In this document: positions 28,698-36,992 of the stretch, in pieces | Position numbering within the stretch: position 1 is the first letter of the stretch | Layout: the number at the start of each line of letters is the position of its first letter | NCBI GenBank assembly: GCA_036675265.1 | Contig: JAKFFJ010000051.1 | Location: 5,286-69,285 of the forward strand | Length of the DNA stretch: 64,000 nucleotides | Reading direction: 5' to 3' | DNA from: CAMPJU01 sp036675265 | Lineage (GTDB): Bacteria; Pseudomonadota; Gammaproteobacteria; Xanthomonadales; Xanthomonadaceae | Position numbers and translations under genes: made by a program | Notes under the pieces: model-generated | Seen by the model: the letters and a program-made list of their open reading frames with translations, nothing else | Told to the model about the DNA's origin: nothing | The model's database searches: none

Positions 28698-29708
28698 ATG
28701 ACGGATGTCGCGAACGACCCGCGCCGGCAGGCGTGGTCCTCGTACTGGTCGCAGGGCGCGCTGCATTCGTGCACCGGCAGCTTCGATGCCAGGTACAGCG
28801 GTGCGATCGGCGCGTTCTGGGATGCGGTCGTGGCCGGAATTCCGGCGGGGTCCCGCGTGCTGGACCTGGCCACGGGCAACGGTGCGTTGCCACTTCGCCT
28901 GTGGGAGACCCTCGGCGCCACGTCGGGGATCCGCATCGACGCGGTCGACCTCGCCACGCTGGCCCCGCCGTGGTACGACCCCGGCGAGCACCGGGGGATC
29001 GCGTTCCATTCCGGCGTCGCGATGGAAAGCCTGCCGTTCGCCGACGCCAGCTTCGACCGGGTGTTCAGCCAGTTCGGCCTGGAATATGCGCGCTGGCCAG
29101 GTGCGTTGCAGGAGTGCGTCCGGGTGGCCCGTGGCGGGGCCCGGCTGGCGTTCGTGATGCACCACGCCGGATCGGTGCTGGTGTCGGTCGGCCGCGAGGA
29201 GCTGGCAAACCAGGAATTCCTGTTGGCCACCGGTGGCCTGCTGGACGCGGCGCGAGAGGTCCTGCCATGGATCGCCCGCGCCCGCGCCGGCAGTGCGGAC
29301 ATCCCATCGGATCCCCGCGCCGCCGAGGCCCGCAATGCGTACAACACGGCCGTCGGTGGCGTGGGCCAGGCGATTGCGGCGAGCGCGGTTCCGGACGCCC
29401 TGGTCGAGGCCCGGGACTGGGTGCACCGGCTGGTCGGAGGCGTGAGGCTGGACGACCTGCCTGCCAGGACCGACGCGCTGGCGGCGTACCGGGACGCGAT
29501 GGCGTCCGCTACGCTGCGCACCCGCGAGATGCTCGTGCACGCACTGGACGAAACGCGCGTCGCCGAGGCGGCTGCGGCGCTGGAGGCCGCGTGTCCCGGA
29601 TGCGGGATCCGTTACGAGCCACTGTCCCAGCGCGAGGGCGTCCTGGCCTGGGGCGTGGTCGCGTCGATCCCGAGCACTTCGAACAAGGGACCAAGCGCAC
29701 CCGCATAG
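28698..29708 (+). CDS. class I SAM-dependent methyltransferase
   Basis: A 336-aa Rossmann-fold methyltransferase. Motif I is VLDLATGNGALPLRL near residues 54-68, with the acidic IDAVDL after it. FDRVFSQFGLEYA near residue 118 is the post-motif II region of methyltransf_11/25-type enzymes. The C-terminal third is helical and not assigned. It follows the DUF6445 gene by 13 bases, so the two probably act together. The last 97 bases overlap, in antisense, the 3' end of the sulfotransferase gene. The acceptor substrate is unknown. Confidence 0.82.
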   Translation: MTDVANDPRRQAWSSYWSQGALHSCTGSFDARYSGAIGAFWDAVVAGIPAGSRVLDLATGNGALPLRLWETLGATSGIRIDAVDLATLAPPWYDPGEHRGIAFHSGVAMESLPFADASFDRVFSQFGLEYARWPGALQECVRVARGGARLAFVMHHAGSVLVSVGREELANQEFLLATGGLLDAAREVLPWIARARAGSADIPSDPRAAEARNAYNTAVGGVGQAIAASAVPDALVEARDWVHRLVGGVRLDDLPARTDALAAYRDAMASATLRTREMLVHALDETRVAEAAAALEAACPGCGIRYEPLSQREGVLAWGVVASIPSTSNKGPSAPA

Positions 29709-31462
29709 CGCCGCCAGCGCCCGACCGAGCGAGCGTGCACCGGTTGGCGCACCTGCCAGCGGCTCGGGGACTGGATGGCCCGCGTGCTCGCGTGGAAGTC
29801 CATGCAGGCCGGGTCCCAGGGCAGGCCGACGAACGCGACGAGGCGACGCGCCTGCGCCTCGGGCGCGTCCACCAGGTCCTCGTAGGCGCATTCGAGGATC
29901 GGCAGCGGGAGCGTGGCCTGCCAGTGGCGCATGAGCCGCACCTGCTGGTCGATGTAGTGCCCGATCGCCGCGAGGTCCGTGGCCAGCGGCTCGTCCAGCG
30001 CGAAGTTCTCGCCATAGATCGACACCGCGATGTCGCGCGGGTCGCGCCTGCACCAGATCACCCGCGCGCGCGGGAACATCAACGCGACCAGCCCCAGGTG
30101 CAGGAAATCCAACGGTTCCTTGTCCACCAGCCGCGACGCGGTGCCCGGTGCATGGCGCGTGGCGGCCGAGACGTAGCGCCCGATGGCCTCGTCCAGCGCG
30201 CCGGGTGCCAACAGTGTGGCCGAACGCGGCCAGGCCATTGCGGCCGGGAAATCGGTGCCCAGGCGACGCGCGACCATGGCGAGGTCCGGCAGTTCGCCGC
30301 AGCCGTGGATCGCGGGATGGCTGGCCAGGATCTGCTCGGTCAGCGTGGTCCCGCTGCGCGGCATGCCGACGATGAAGACGAAACGGTCGTCATGCAGCGC
30401 CGAGGCGGCGCCGGAGGCGAACAGCGCGCGCGGGAACGCAGCGATGATGTCGTCGACCCGTTGCCCGAGTGCAGCCGGCTCGGGCTCGCCCGCCACGCGC
30501 CGGCGCGCGGCATTCGCGTCGTGCCAATGGCGCATCGCCTGCGGGTAGGCCGCGCGGGCGTCGTGCACCTTCCCCAGCGCGTATCCCAGCAGCGCGCGAT
30601 CGTCGTCGGCGAGCCCCTCGTCTCCCAGCAGCACCGACGCACGGTCGACGAGCGCATCGGGGGCGTCGCCCCGCAACACGCCCAGCAGGCAGGCCATCGC
30701 GAACGGCCAGTCCGGATGCAGCGCGAGCGCGCGTTCGTAGGCCTCGCGCGCGGCATCGCGGTCGCCCGCGTCCTCCTCGGCCTGTGCCAGCGCCAGCCAC
30801 ATCGCGTCGGATTGCGGAAGCAACGCGGTGCCTTCCCGGAAGCAGGCCACCGCCCGGTCCTGGAACCCCAGTCGGCTGAAGGACTCGCCCACGCGCAACC
30901 GCGCCTGGATGTCGTCCGGGCGTCGCTCGAGCAACCCCTGCCAGAGGGGCAGCGCGTCCGCGGGCCAGCCGGTCCTGAACTCGACATCCGCGAGCGCGCG
31001 CAGCGCGGCGTTGTCGCCTGGCGCCAGCGCGTGCGCCCGTCGCAGCGCAGCCCTGGCTTCCTCGTCGCGCCGTGCGCGCAGCAGCGTGGCGCCGAAATGG
31101 CGCCAGGCGTCGGCGAAGCCGGGGCGGCGCGCCGTCGCGATGCGGAAATGGTCGAGCGCCGGCTCCAGGTGTCCGTGGTGTGCCTGCAGGCACGCGAGCT
31201 GGAAGTGGATGTCGGGGCGCTCCGGGGCCAGGCGGCAGGCCTCCTCCATGTGGCGCAGGGCGCGGTCGTGCAGGCCGTTGCGCGACGCCCACTGGGCGGC
31301 GAGCTGGTGGACGGCGGGCGCGGCGTGCGCTTCCGCCAGCAACCGGTCGAGCCGCCGCCCGGACGCCGCCAGGTCGCCGCGCTGCAGCAGGGCGACCACG
31401 TCGCGCAGCTGCGCCTGGAGCGCGGCGCTGGCGGGTCCGACCCTGTCGACCGGCGCGGCCAT
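29612..31462 (-). CDS. TPR-sulfotransferase fusion protein
   Basis: A 616-aa protein. The N-terminal 330 residues are tetratricopeptide repeats (for example RALRHMEEACRLAPERPDIHFQLA and FREGTALLPQSDAMWLALAQAEE). The C-terminal part is a PAPS-dependent sulfotransferase. VGMPRSGTTLTEQILASHP near residue 365 is the 5'-phosphosulfate loop, and CRRDPRDIAVSIYG supplies the 3'-phosphate-binding Arg and Ser. TPR-linked sulfotransferases commonly act on protein or peptide acceptors. Its ATG lies one base after the stop of the hydroxylase gene, so the two are co-translated. No signal peptide is present, so modification would occur in the cytoplasm. Confidence 0.9.
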   Translation of the reverse strand: MAAPVDRVGPASAALQAQLRDVVALLQRGDLAASGRRLDRLLAEAHAAPAVHQLAAQWASRNGLHDRALRHMEEACRLAPERPDIHFQLACLQAHHGHLEPALDHFRIATARRPGFADAWRHFGATLLRARRDEEARAALRRAHALAPGDNAALRALADVEFRTGWPADALPLWQGLLERRPDDIQARLRVGESFSRLGFQDRAVACFREGTALLPQSDAMWLALAQAEEDAGDRDAAREAYERALALHPDWPFAMACLLGVLRGDAPDALVDRASVLLGDEGLADDDRALLGYALGKVHDARAAYPQAMRHWHDANAARRRVAGEPEPAALGQRVDDIIAAFPRALFASGAASALHDDRFVFIVGMPRSGTTLTEQILASHPAIHGCGELPDLAMVARRLGTDFPAAMAWPRSATLLAPGALDEAIGRYVSAATRHAPGTASRLVDKEPLDFLHLGLVALMFPRARVIWCRRDPRDIAVSIYGENFALDEPLATDLAAIGHYIDQQVRLMRHWQATLPLPILECAYEDLVDAPEAQARRLVAFVGLPWDPACMDFHASTRAIQSPSRWQVRQPVHARSVGRWRRYAGALGPLFEVLGIDATTPQARTPSRWDSGS

Positions 31463-31463
31463 T

Positions 31464-32771
31464 TCAGAGCTCGCCGAGCTCGGTGGCCCCGTCGTAGTAG
31501 TCCACCAGGCCCTCGACGGTCCGGGTCACCAGCGCGCGTTCCAGCAGGGTCAGCATCGGATGCCAGATGTCGAAGATCAGCACCACCCGGCGCTCGGTGC
31601 TCCGGTTCCAGGCTTCGTGCAGGATCGTGTCGTCGAAGATGAAGAGCTCGCCCGGTACCCAGGGTCGGGTGTCGTCACCGACCCGGAACGCGCAGCCGCC
31701 GGGCACGATCAGCGGCAGGTGCACGGTCAGGCGCGTGTTGGTCGCCCCGTTGTGCGGCGGGATGTGCGCGCCGGGCTGCAGCTCGGAGAACAGCACGGCC
31801 GGGGCGCGCGAGCGGATGTGCACCATTGGCGCCTGTTCGACCGCGGCGACCGTCGCGGGGCAGCGCGCGCAATGCGCATCGATCCGCTGGCCGTGCTTCC
31901 ACAGGAAGTACGCGCCCCACGCCAGGTTGCGGTCGAGTTCGGCGAACTGCCCGCTGGTCTCGCCCGGGCGCGTCTGCACGTAGGGCTCGAATCCCGCGCG
32001 GTCGCCGCGGGACACCGCCTCGAGTTCCGTGAGGATGGCAGGCGTCGCGGCCTCTACGGCGGGGGCCCACTCGAAATCCTCCCGGTGGAAGAACTGGATG
32101 GCCGGCAGCTCCGGCATCGCCAGGTTGGCCGGCCGGGCCGTCACGAACGCGCGGCGCCCGGTGACGATGTCCAGGCAATGCTCGAAGCGCTCCACGTCGC
32201 GCCTGCGCTCCTGCGCCCGCAGGTCCGCCGTGCGCGCCTCCAGGAAGTCGCGCAGCTGCTGCTGGTTGGCCGAGGCCGCGGTGCGCGCATGGTCGATGGT
32301 CGCAGCCAGGTGCGGTGCCCGCGCGGCCTCCGGCGGCATCGCCTGCAGGCCGGTGCTCCAGCACAGCGCGGCCTCGCGCGTGCGCCCCGCTGCCTCGAGC
32401 AGGCGCGCTTTCTCGAACAGGGCACCCCACGCGCGCGGGTCGTGCCGGATCGCGGCGTCGAGTGCGCCGATCGCGCCCTCGTGGTCGCCCTCCGCGATCC
32501 GGATGCGTGCCATCAGGGCATGGGCCATCGCGTGGTCGGGCTTGCTCGCCAGTGCCCGGTCGAGGGCCGCGCGCGCGTCGTCGCGATCGCCCATCGCCAG
32601 GTGGCATTGCGCCAGCCGCGTCAGCGCATGCACTTCGCCCGGCGACAACGCCAGCAGCTGCTGCCAACCGCGTGCGGCGCGCGCATGGTCGCCCCGGGCC
32701 CCGGCCTCTTCCGCCTCGCGGGCAAGCTGGCCGATGCGCCGGGCGCGCGCGTCAGGAGGGGATGTCGCCAT
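31464..32771 (-). CDS. TPR-aspartyl/asparaginyl beta-hydroxylase fusion protein
   Basis: A 435-aa protein. About 180 N-terminal residues are TPR-like helices (HALTRLAQCHLAMGDRDDAR and AIGALDAAIRHDPRAWGALF). The C-terminal domain resembles aspartyl/asparaginyl beta-hydroxylase (2OG-Fe(II)). LQPGAHIPPHNGATNTRLTV near residue 340 provides the first iron ligand. PGELFIFDDTILHEAWNRS near residue 378 provides the distal His, with Arg for 2-oxoglutarate nearby (ERRVVLIFDIWHP). The domain hydroxylates Asp/Asn side chains or related groups. The gene leads directly into the sulfotransferase gene, and the shared TPR layout suggests a common substrate. Confidence 0.88.
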   Translation of the reverse strand: MATSPPDARARRIGQLAREAEEAGARGDHARAARGWQQLLALSPGEVHALTRLAQCHLAMGDRDDARAALDRALASKPDHAMAHALMARIRIAEGDHEGAIGALDAAIRHDPRAWGALFEKARLLEAAGRTREAALCWSTGLQAMPPEAARAPHLAATIDHARTAASANQQQLRDFLEARTADLRAQERRRDVERFEHCLDIVTGRRAFVTARPANLAMPELPAIQFFHREDFEWAPAVEAATPAILTELEAVSRGDRAGFEPYVQTRPGETSGQFAELDRNLAWGAYFLWKHGQRIDAHCARCPATVAAVEQAPMVHIRSRAPAVLFSELQPGAHIPPHNGATNTRLTVHLPLIVPGGCAFRVGDDTRPWVPGELFIFDDTILHEAWNRSTERRVVLIFDIWHPMLTLLERALVTRTVEGLVDYYDGATELGEL

Positions 32772-32822
32772 GGCGCCAAGTGTATGACGACGGCGGATGC
32801 CGCCGGACCGCGCTCGGCGGCG

Positions 32823-33656
32823 CTACAGGTCCTGCTCGTAGCGCACGTACGGGATGGTGCCTTCTTCCTCGTCGCCCTCGTACGCGGGCGAGAAGGGATT
32901 GCGGCCGCGGGTGACCACGTTTTCCGCGCCGACCGTGAGCTTGCCGCTCCACGGCGTGCGCCAGGTCAGGCCCAGGCCCAGGCCCTGCCACTGTTCCGGC
33001 TGGCCCGGCACGTCGACCACGCGGCCGACGATGCTCGCGCCGAAATCGCCGATGCCGCCGCCGATGCTCAGGCTCTTGCTGCTCCAGCGATCGGCGAGCG
33101 CGGGGACCTGGTCGGCGGGGACCAGGCGCGCATGCGCGACGGTCCCGCCGATCGAGACCACGGCCTCGCTGCCGAAACTCTTCTGCGCGAACACGGTGAG
33201 GTCGTTCTGCTCGAACCGCGCGCCGCGCGGAGACAGCCACGACGGCAGCATGTCCCGGCCGGTGCCGAAGGTGACGCCCAGCCGGGCGCCGGAGCGCGCG
33301 ACGCTGGCCGTGGCACTGGCACGCCTGCCGCCGACGGCGGCGACGCTGCAGTTCTCGGCCAGGTTGCCGATGGCGCCGGCGATGCCGCTCTTGCGATCAC
33401 ACAGCAGGCCGAGCGAATCGCCGTCCTGCAATCCGAACGCCGCGTCCAGCGAGGTGCGCCCGAACTTCCAGCGCGCACCGGCGCTGCTGGCGGCCGGCTC
33501 GAGCAGGAGCACGGCCTCGAGCTTGTCGTTGTTCCAGACGGGCAGGGCGGCCTGGTCGTCGGTCGCGCCCGGCGATTGCGCGTGGACGCCGCCCGCCAAC
33601 GCGAGCGCGGCGGCGAGGACCAGGGCATTCAGCGGTGGCGACAGGCGCATTGGCAT
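32823..33656 (-). CDS. exported beta-rich protein, probably outer membrane
   Basis: A 277-aa protein with a signal peptide (ALVLAAALALAGGVHAQ) and alternating-hydrophobicity segments such as GARLGVTFGTGRDML, GLGLGLTWRTPWSGKLTVGAENVV and IPYVRYEQDL. These suggest a small beta-barrel. Two cysteines, about residues 82 and 99, could form a disulfide. I recognise no family. It lies 51 bases before the hydroxylase gene on the same strand, so it may head that unit. A start at 33650 is equally possible, and neither has a clear ribosome binding site. Confidence 0.65.
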   Translation of the reverse strand: MPMRLSPPLNALVLAAALALAGGVHAQSPGATDDQAALPVWNNDKLEAVLLLEPAASSAGARWKFGRTSLDAAFGLQDGDSLGLLCDRKSGIAGAIGNLAENCSVAAVGGRRASATASVARSGARLGVTFGTGRDMLPSWLSPRGARFEQNDLTVFAQKSFGSEAVVSIGGTVAHARLVPADQVPALADRWSSKSLSIGGGIGDFGASIVGRVVDVPGQPEQWQGLGLGLTWRTPWSGKLTVGAENVVTRGRNPFSPAYEGDEEEGTIPYVRYEQDL

Positions 33657-33775
33657 CGCTGGATATCGACCGGTCGAGTGCCGGCAAGTTCCCCATTTCA
33701 GGCTCATCCCTAGCCTACCGGATTTATGTTTCCTTAACAATCCGCCGGAGGGCGTCTCCGCGCCGTGAAGACCCG

Positions 33776-34717
33776 CTACTGGAGGCTTGGCGGGGGTTCC
33801 AGGGCCGTGGTGCCGGCCGCGAACAATGCCCCGATGGCATCCGCGTCGAAATGGTAGCGCTGGCCGCAGAATTCGCAACGGATCTCGGCCATGCCCTCCG
33901 CGGCGGCGGCCGTGGCCTCCTCTTCGCCGAGCGAGCGCAGCACGTCGGCGACCCGTTCGCGGGAGCACGAGCAGTCGAAGCGCAGGGGCCGCTGGTCCAT
34001 CAGGCGCGCGCCGTCGTCGTGGTAGAGGCGATGGAGGAGGACCGCGACCGGCCAGTCCAGCAGTTCCTGGGGTGCCAGGGTGTCGAGCAGGGCGCTGGCG
34101 CGGGTCCAGCCATCGTCGTCCCCGGCGTCGCCGGGCAGCTTCTGCAGCATGATCCCCGCGGCCCTCGCGTCATCGGCCACCAGCACCAGGCGTGTCGGGA
34201 GTTGTTCGGACTGGCGGAAATAATCCTCGAGCGCGCCCGCGAGCGTCGGGGCTTCCAGCGGCACCAGCCCCTGGTAGCGCATCGGCTCGCGTCCGGACGG
34301 CGAAGGGTTCTCGATGGTGATCGCCAGGACCGCCCCCCGGCCGAAGTCGCGCAGGTCGCTGCCGGTCGGCCGGGCCGGGCCGGGACCGCCGTTGCCGGTC
34401 CCGGTCGCGTCGTCCTCGTCCAGCCGCGCGATGCCGCGCAGGGTGCCGGAGGCGGTGCACTCGGCGAAGAGGAGCCGCAACGGCCCCTGTTCGCCGCGCA
34501 ACTGCAGCGAAAGGCGGCCTTCGACCTTCGCGTGCGCGGTGAGCAGCGCGGTGGCAACGACCGCCTGGCCCAGGAGCAGCGACACCTCGCGTGGATATTC
34601 GGCGCGCGACGCGATCTCGCGCCATGCCTCGTCCAGGTGCACGCGCACGCCCCGCACGCCCGCGGTCTCCAGCAGGAAGCGGGTCAGCCGGTCGGGATCG
34701 TGCGAAGCGTCGTCCAT
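33776..34717 (-). CDS. hslO: Hsp33 redox-regulated chaperone
   Basis: A 313-aa cytoplasmic holdase activated by oxidants and heat. The C-terminal zinc centre has FDCSCSRERV and CEFCGQRYHF, the CxC and CxxC cysteines that form disulfides on activation. N-terminal RFLLETAGVRGVRVHL and the LLLGQAVVATALLTAHAKVEGRLSLQL region are typical of the family. A short Gly/Pro-rich insert (GTGNGGPGPARPTG) is seen near residue 108. The start at 34717 (MDDASHD) gives a normal length. It diverges from mtgA across 46 bases. Confidence 0.95.
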   Translation of the reverse strand: MDDASHDPDRLTRFLLETAGVRGVRVHLDEAWREIASRAEYPREVSLLLGQAVVATALLTAHAKVEGRLSLQLRGEQGPLRLLFAECTASGTLRGIARLDEDDATGTGNGGPGPARPTGSDLRDFGRGAVLAITIENPSPSGREPMRYQGLVPLEAPTLAGALEDYFRQSEQLPTRLVLVADDARAAGIMLQKLPGDAGDDDGWTRASALLDTLAPQELLDWPVAVLLHRLYHDDGARLMDQRPLRFDCSCSRERVADVLRSLGEEEATAAAAEGMAEIRCEFCGQRYHFDADAIGALFAAGTTALEPPPSLQ

Positions 34718-34763
34718 CGGTGGGCAGTACCATTGCGCGCTGTCGAATGCGCCCCGGAATTGT

Positions 34764-35501
34764 ATGGCCCTTCCCGTGAAGCGACGTCCAGGCCGGGCGC
34801 GGCGCTGGCTGCGTCGCCTGGCATGGCTTGGCATCGCACTGGTCGCGTTCACGGTGGTCCAGGTGGCGGTGCTGCGCTTCGTCGATCCGCCCTTCAGCGC
34901 GTTCATGGCCGCGCGCCAGGTCGAGGCCTGGGCCGACGGCGACTGGGACTTCCGCGTCGCGCACGACTGGCGCGACCTCGACGAAGTCTCGCCGCACGTG
35001 GCGGTCGCGGTGATCGCCGCGGAGGACCAGCGTTTCGCCGAGCACGACGGCTTCGACTTCGTGGCGATCGAGAAGGCGCGCGAGGCCCATGCACGCGGCG
35101 GCAAGCTGCGCGGGGCGAGCACCATCAGCCAGCAGGTCGCGAAGAACCTGTTCCTGTGGGGCGGCCGCAGCTGGGTGCGCAAGGGCATCGAGGCCTGGTA
35201 CACGCTCCTGGTCGAGGCGCTGTGGCCAAAGGCGCGGATCATCGAGGTGTACGTCAACATCGCGGAATTCGGGGACGGCGTGTACGGCGCGCAAGCCGCC
35301 GCGCGGACCTGGTACGGGAAGGACGCGGCCGCCCTCGCGCCCGCCGAGGCCGCGCGGCTGGCGGCCGTGCTGCCCAGCCCGAGGCGCTACAGCGTGCCGA
35401 ACCCGGGCCCCTACGTGCGAGGCCGGACCGCGGCCATCCAGCGCCAGATGCGCCAGATCGGCGGCACGGGCTACCTGGAGGCGCTGGACCCGGGCGCCTG
35501 A
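34764..35501 (+). CDS. mtgA: monofunctional peptidoglycan transglycosylase
   Basis: A 245-aa GT51 enzyme that polymerises lipid II into glycan strands at the inner membrane. After a basic start, one membrane helix (WLGIALVAFTVVQVAVLRF) anchors it. The five GT51 motifs are present: VIAAEDQRFAEHDGFD with the catalytic Glu, GASTISQQVAKNLFLWGGRS, RKGIEAWYTLLVEALW, RIIEVYVNIAEFGDGVYG and ARLAAVLPSPRRYS. There is no transpeptidase domain, as expected for MtgA. The ATG at 34764 was chosen from the usual N-terminal pattern. Confidence 0.96.
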   Translation: MALPVKRRPGRARRWLRRLAWLGIALVAFTVVQVAVLRFVDPPFSAFMAARQVEAWADGDWDFRVAHDWRDLDEVSPHVAVAVIAAEDQRFAEHDGFDFVAIEKAREAHARGGKLRGASTISQQVAKNLFLWGGRSWVRKGIEAWYTLLVEALWPKARIIEVYVNIAEFGDGVYGAQAAARTWYGKDAAALAPAEAARLAAVLPSPRRYSVPNPGPYVRGRTAAIQRQMRQIGGTGYLEALDPGA

Positions 35502-35550
35502 GCGCGCGCGGCCGCCGCCCTGGCGGGACACCTGCTAGTACCATCGCCCC

Positions 35551-36579
35551 ATGTCGCGCGACCAGCTGACCATCGTCATCGCCGCCTGCAACGAGGCGGA
35601 GTCACTCCCGCTGCTGCAGCCGCGGTTGGCGGCCGTGTGCGACCAGCTGTCGGTGCGCGATGGCGTCGACGCCCGCGTGCTGTACGTCGACGACGGCAGC
35701 CAGGACGGCACCTGGGGCCTGTTGCAGGCCTTCGCCGAGGCGGACCCGCGCGTCGGCGTGCTGCGCCTGTCGCGCAACTTCGGCAAGGAGGCCGCGCTCA
35801 CTGCCGGGCTGGACCACGTCCAGGAAGGTGCGGCGCTGATCCTCGACGCGGACGGCCAGGATCCGCCGGAATTGATCCCGCGCTTCGTCGAGCTGTGGCG
35901 CGACGGGCACGACGACGTGTACGGCACGCGCCTGGAGCGCGATGGCGAAGGCTGGATCAAGCGGGCCACCGCGCATGCGTTCTACCGGGTGATCGGGCAC
36001 CTGTCGAAGACGCCGATCCCGCGCGACACCGGGGACTTCCGCCTGCTTTCCCCTCGCGCGCTCGCGGCGCTGTCGCAGCTGCGCGAGCGCCACCGCTTCA
36101 TGAAGGGCCTGTTCGGGTGGGTGGGCTACAACCGCGTGGCCGTGCCCTACCAGCGCGACGCGCGCATGGCCGGCGAGACCAAGTTCAACTTCTGGAAGCT
36201 GTGGAATTTCGCCCTCGAGGGCATCACCAGCTTCAGCACCGCGCCGCTGCGGGTGGCGACGTACCTGGGCGTGGCCACGGCGTTGCTGGCCTTCGGTTAC
36301 GGGCTGTGGATCGTGCTGAAGGCGCTGCTGTGGGGCGACCCGGTCGCCGGCTGGCCCACCATGATGGCCGTGATCCTGTTCCTGGGCGGCACCCAGCTCG
36401 TCGCGCTGGGACTGATCGGCGAATACCTCGGCCGCCTGTACGACGAGGCCAAGCAGCGGCCGCTGTACCTGGTGGATGCCTGGCGCCCGCCCACGGGGGT
36501 ATCCTCGTGGCAGGTCCATCCGGGGCAAGGAGGGAGCCATGCGCAAGGTACGGCACCTGCTCGAGGCCAAGGCGCCTGA
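35551..36579 (+). CDS. family 2 glycosyltransferase, polyprenyl-phosphate type
   Basis: A 342-aa enzyme of the DPM1/GtrB/ArnC type that loads a sugar onto a lipid phosphate. The GT-A domain has VIAACNEAESLP, VDDGSQDGTW and ILDADGQDPPELIP (the DxD region). FGKEAALTAGLDHV and GDFRLLSPRA also match. Two C-terminal membrane helices (approximately 235-310) place it at the inner membrane. The reading frame extends 41 bases into the CBS gene, giving a nonconserved tail. The sugar and acceptor cannot be assigned. No partner flippase is next to it. Confidence 0.9.
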   Translation: MSRDQLTIVIAACNEAESLPLLQPRLAAVCDQLSVRDGVDARVLYVDDGSQDGTWGLLQAFAEADPRVGVLRLSRNFGKEAALTAGLDHVQEGAALILDADGQDPPELIPRFVELWRDGHDDVYGTRLERDGEGWIKRATAHAFYRVIGHLSKTPIPRDTGDFRLLSPRALAALSQLRERHRFMKGLFGWVGYNRVAVPYQRDARMAGETKFNFWKLWNFALEGITSFSTAPLRVATYLGVATALLAFGYGLWIVLKALLWGDPVAGWPTMMAVILFLGGTQLVALGLIGEYLGRLYDEAKQRPLYLVDAWRPPTGVSSWQVHPGQGGSHAQGTAPARGQGA

Positions 36580-36967
36580 GGTCTTCGCGATCGGTCCGGA
36601 TGCCCCGGTCATCGACGCCATCCGGCTGATGGCGGAAAAGGGCATCGGCGCGGTGGTGGTGATGCAGGCCGGGCACCTGGCCGGCATCCTGTCCGAACGC
36701 GATTACGCGCGGAAGATCGTGCTGCAGGGGCGTTCGTCGCACGACACGCCCGTGCGCGACATCATGACCGCGAAGGTCGTCACCGTCCGCCTGGACGACA
36801 GCATCGAGCACTGCATGCAGCTGGTGACCGACCGGCGCATCCGGCACTTGCCCGTGCTGGAGCGCGACGCGGTGCTCGGCGTCGTGTCGATCGGTGACCT
36901 GGTGCGCGCGGTGATCGAGGACCAGCAGGCCGAGATCGACCAGCTGCAGCGCTACATCACGTCGTGA
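36539..36967 (+). CDS. CBS-domain pair protein
   Basis: A 142-aa protein made of two CBS domains: residues about 10-65 (VIDAIRLMAEKGIGAVVVMQAGHLAGILSERD) and 75-130 (IMTAKVVTVRLDDSIEHCMQLVTDRRIRHLPV). CBS pairs bind adenosyl ligands such as AMP, ATP or SAM and act as energy sensors. The start at 36539 has an excellent AAGGAGGG ribosome binding site. It overlaps the glycosyltransferase 3' end in another frame, suggesting coupled expression. A target protein is not evident. Confidence 0.93.
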   Translation: MRKVRHLLEAKAPEVFAIGPDAPVIDAIRLMAEKGIGAVVVMQAGHLAGILSERDYARKIVLQGRSSHDTPVRDIMTAKVVTVRLDDSIEHCMQLVTDRRIRHLPVLERDAVLGVVSIGDLVRAVIEDQQAEIDQLQRYITS

Positions 36968-36992
36968 CGCCCGCGCGCCTGCGCGGCCGGAC

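Noticed and set aside
36539..36579. Apparent fusion of the glycosyltransferase and CBS proteins
   Set aside because: They are in different frames and the CBS gene has its own strong ribosome binding site.
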